From Sulfurospirillum arcachonense DSM 9755 (GTDB lineage: Bacteria; Campylobacterota; Campylobacteria; Campylobacterales; Sulfurospirillaceae): a stretch of DNA of 64,000 nt. The position numbers were made by a program, and so were the translations under genes. This document shows, one piece after another, positions 63,456-64,000 of the stretch (positions are counted from its first letter, which is position 1; each line of letters begins with the position of its first letter). The stretch is from the NCBI RefSeq assembly GCF_000597725.1, contig NZ_JFBL01000011.1:1-64000 (forward strand). The letters are read 5' to 3'. The notes under the pieces were generated by a model, which saw nothing but the letters and a program-made list of their open reading frames with translations, was not told the DNA's origin and searched no databases.

Positions 63456-64000
63456 ATGTTTGATTATGATAGCATAAGTGATACCTGTATAAAGTGTGGT
63501 AAATGTATACCTGTTTGTACTATTCATGATGTAAATGGTGATGAAGCTACATCTCCTCGTGGATTTTTAGAATTGCTTGGAGCGTATAAAAAAGGTCATT
63601 TAGAGTTAGATAAAAATGTAAAAAGTATTTTTGAGAGTTGTTTTCTTTGTACAAATTGTGTTGATATTTGTCCAAATGACTTACCAGTAGACATGCTTAT
63701 TGAGCAAGCAAGAAATGATATAAGAAAAAAATATGGTTTGGCTTGGTATAAAAAGCTTGCATTTTTTCTCCTTCGCAATCGTAAGATTATGGATATAGGT
63801 GCAAAATTGGGATTTGTATTTCAAACTTGTGCATTTAAAAAAGATGACAAACGAAGTTCAATGTTTTTACGAAATTTTCCTCTTATAAAGTATGATAGAC
63901 TTTTTCCAAGTTTAGCAAGGAAAAGTTTTTTAAACTCTCATCCGGATGTTATAAAAAATGGGGGAAAAGGAAAAGTTGGAATTTTCATAGGATGTCTTGG
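63456..64000 (+). CDS. Fe-S oxidoreductase, GlcF/GlpC/LldE-like (partial, runs off the window)
   Basis: ATG 63456 (GAGGAGAA upstream) opens a frame that is still open at the window end. Two 4Fe-4S motifs are visible, CIKCGKCIPVC and CFLCTNCVDIC, with PVDMLIEQARND. The last visible residues GIFIGCLG fit the start of the CCG domain of heterodisulfide-reductase-like proteins. Such subunits pass electrons from glycolate, lactate or glycerol-3-phosphate oxidation to quinones. The substrate cannot be told from this part. Confidence 0.8.
   Translation, partial: MFDYDSISDTCIKCGKCIPVCTIHDVNGDEATSPRGFLELLGAYKKGHLELDKNVKSIFESCFLCTNCVDICPNDLPVDMLIEQARNDIRKKYGLAWYKKLAFFLLRNRKIMDIGAKLGFVFQTCAFKKDDKRSSMFLRNFPLIKYDRLFPSLARKSFLNSHPDVIKNGGKGKVGIFIGCL

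Overview
The window is about one third G+C, gene-dense and free of insertion sequences, rRNA and CRISPR arrays. It comes from a member of the Campylobacterota (former Epsilonproteobacteria), most likely the Arcobacter group. The basis is a UPF0763 gene, a Csd6/Pgp2-type cell-shape peptidase, a Campylobacter-type L33, separate but overlapping rpoB and rpoC (these are fused in Helicobacter), and long conserved protein synteny. The genus is inference.

Layout. 1-11.6 kb: the end of a porin, then a surface-adhesion and signalling region. It holds a degenerate OmpR-type regulator, a three-sensor diguanylate cyclase, a LapB/LapC-like type I secretion pair, a LuxR-type regulator, a very short LapA-like retention-module protein, a PepSY reductase-like membrane protein and a LapG-like protease. 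11.8-12.7 kb: a ribbon-helix-helix protein overlapping a gene of unknown function. 12.8-17.4 kb: a livKHMGF amino-acid importer. 17.5-22.2 kb: putA, a small coiled-coil membrane protein and yaaA. 22.3-39.8 kb: the gene-expression block, tRNA-Thr/Tyr/Gly/Thr, tuf, rpmG, tRNA-Trp, secE, nusG, rplKAJL, rpoBC, rpsLG, fusA, tRNA-Arg. 39.9-53.9 kb: a complete NADH-type complex I split into two convergent operons, nuoGHIJKLMN (+) and nuoABC/DEF plus a Crp/Fnr-family gene (-). 54-58.7 kb: cell-wall genes (csd6/pgp2-like, alr), a degenerate GGDEF protein, small conserved proteins and rsmG. 58.8-64 kb: ribA, hemB, argF, a UPF0763 gene, hemN and the start of an Fe-S oxidoreductase.

How it works together. 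PutA and complex I suggest a respiratory, amino-acid-using lifestyle: Liv imports amino acids, PutA oxidises proline to glutamate, and complex I oxidises the NADH. The first 11 kb looks like a c-di-GMP and adhesin circuit, although LapD and the outer-membrane LapE/TolC partner are not in the window.

The most interesting unexplained signal is a short leader element. Its consensus is GCTTTAGT, two bases, GAGGAATT, then a hairpin whose loop resembles ACTTGTT and which directly abuts the Shine-Dalgarno. It occurs before livM, rpsL and argF, and more weakly before nuoF and rplL. At four of these genes it is read by a tiny ORF, and two of those ORFs are translationally coupled to their neighbours. 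A second global signal is the palindrome TACATGTA, counted by hand 22 times where two or three are expected by chance.
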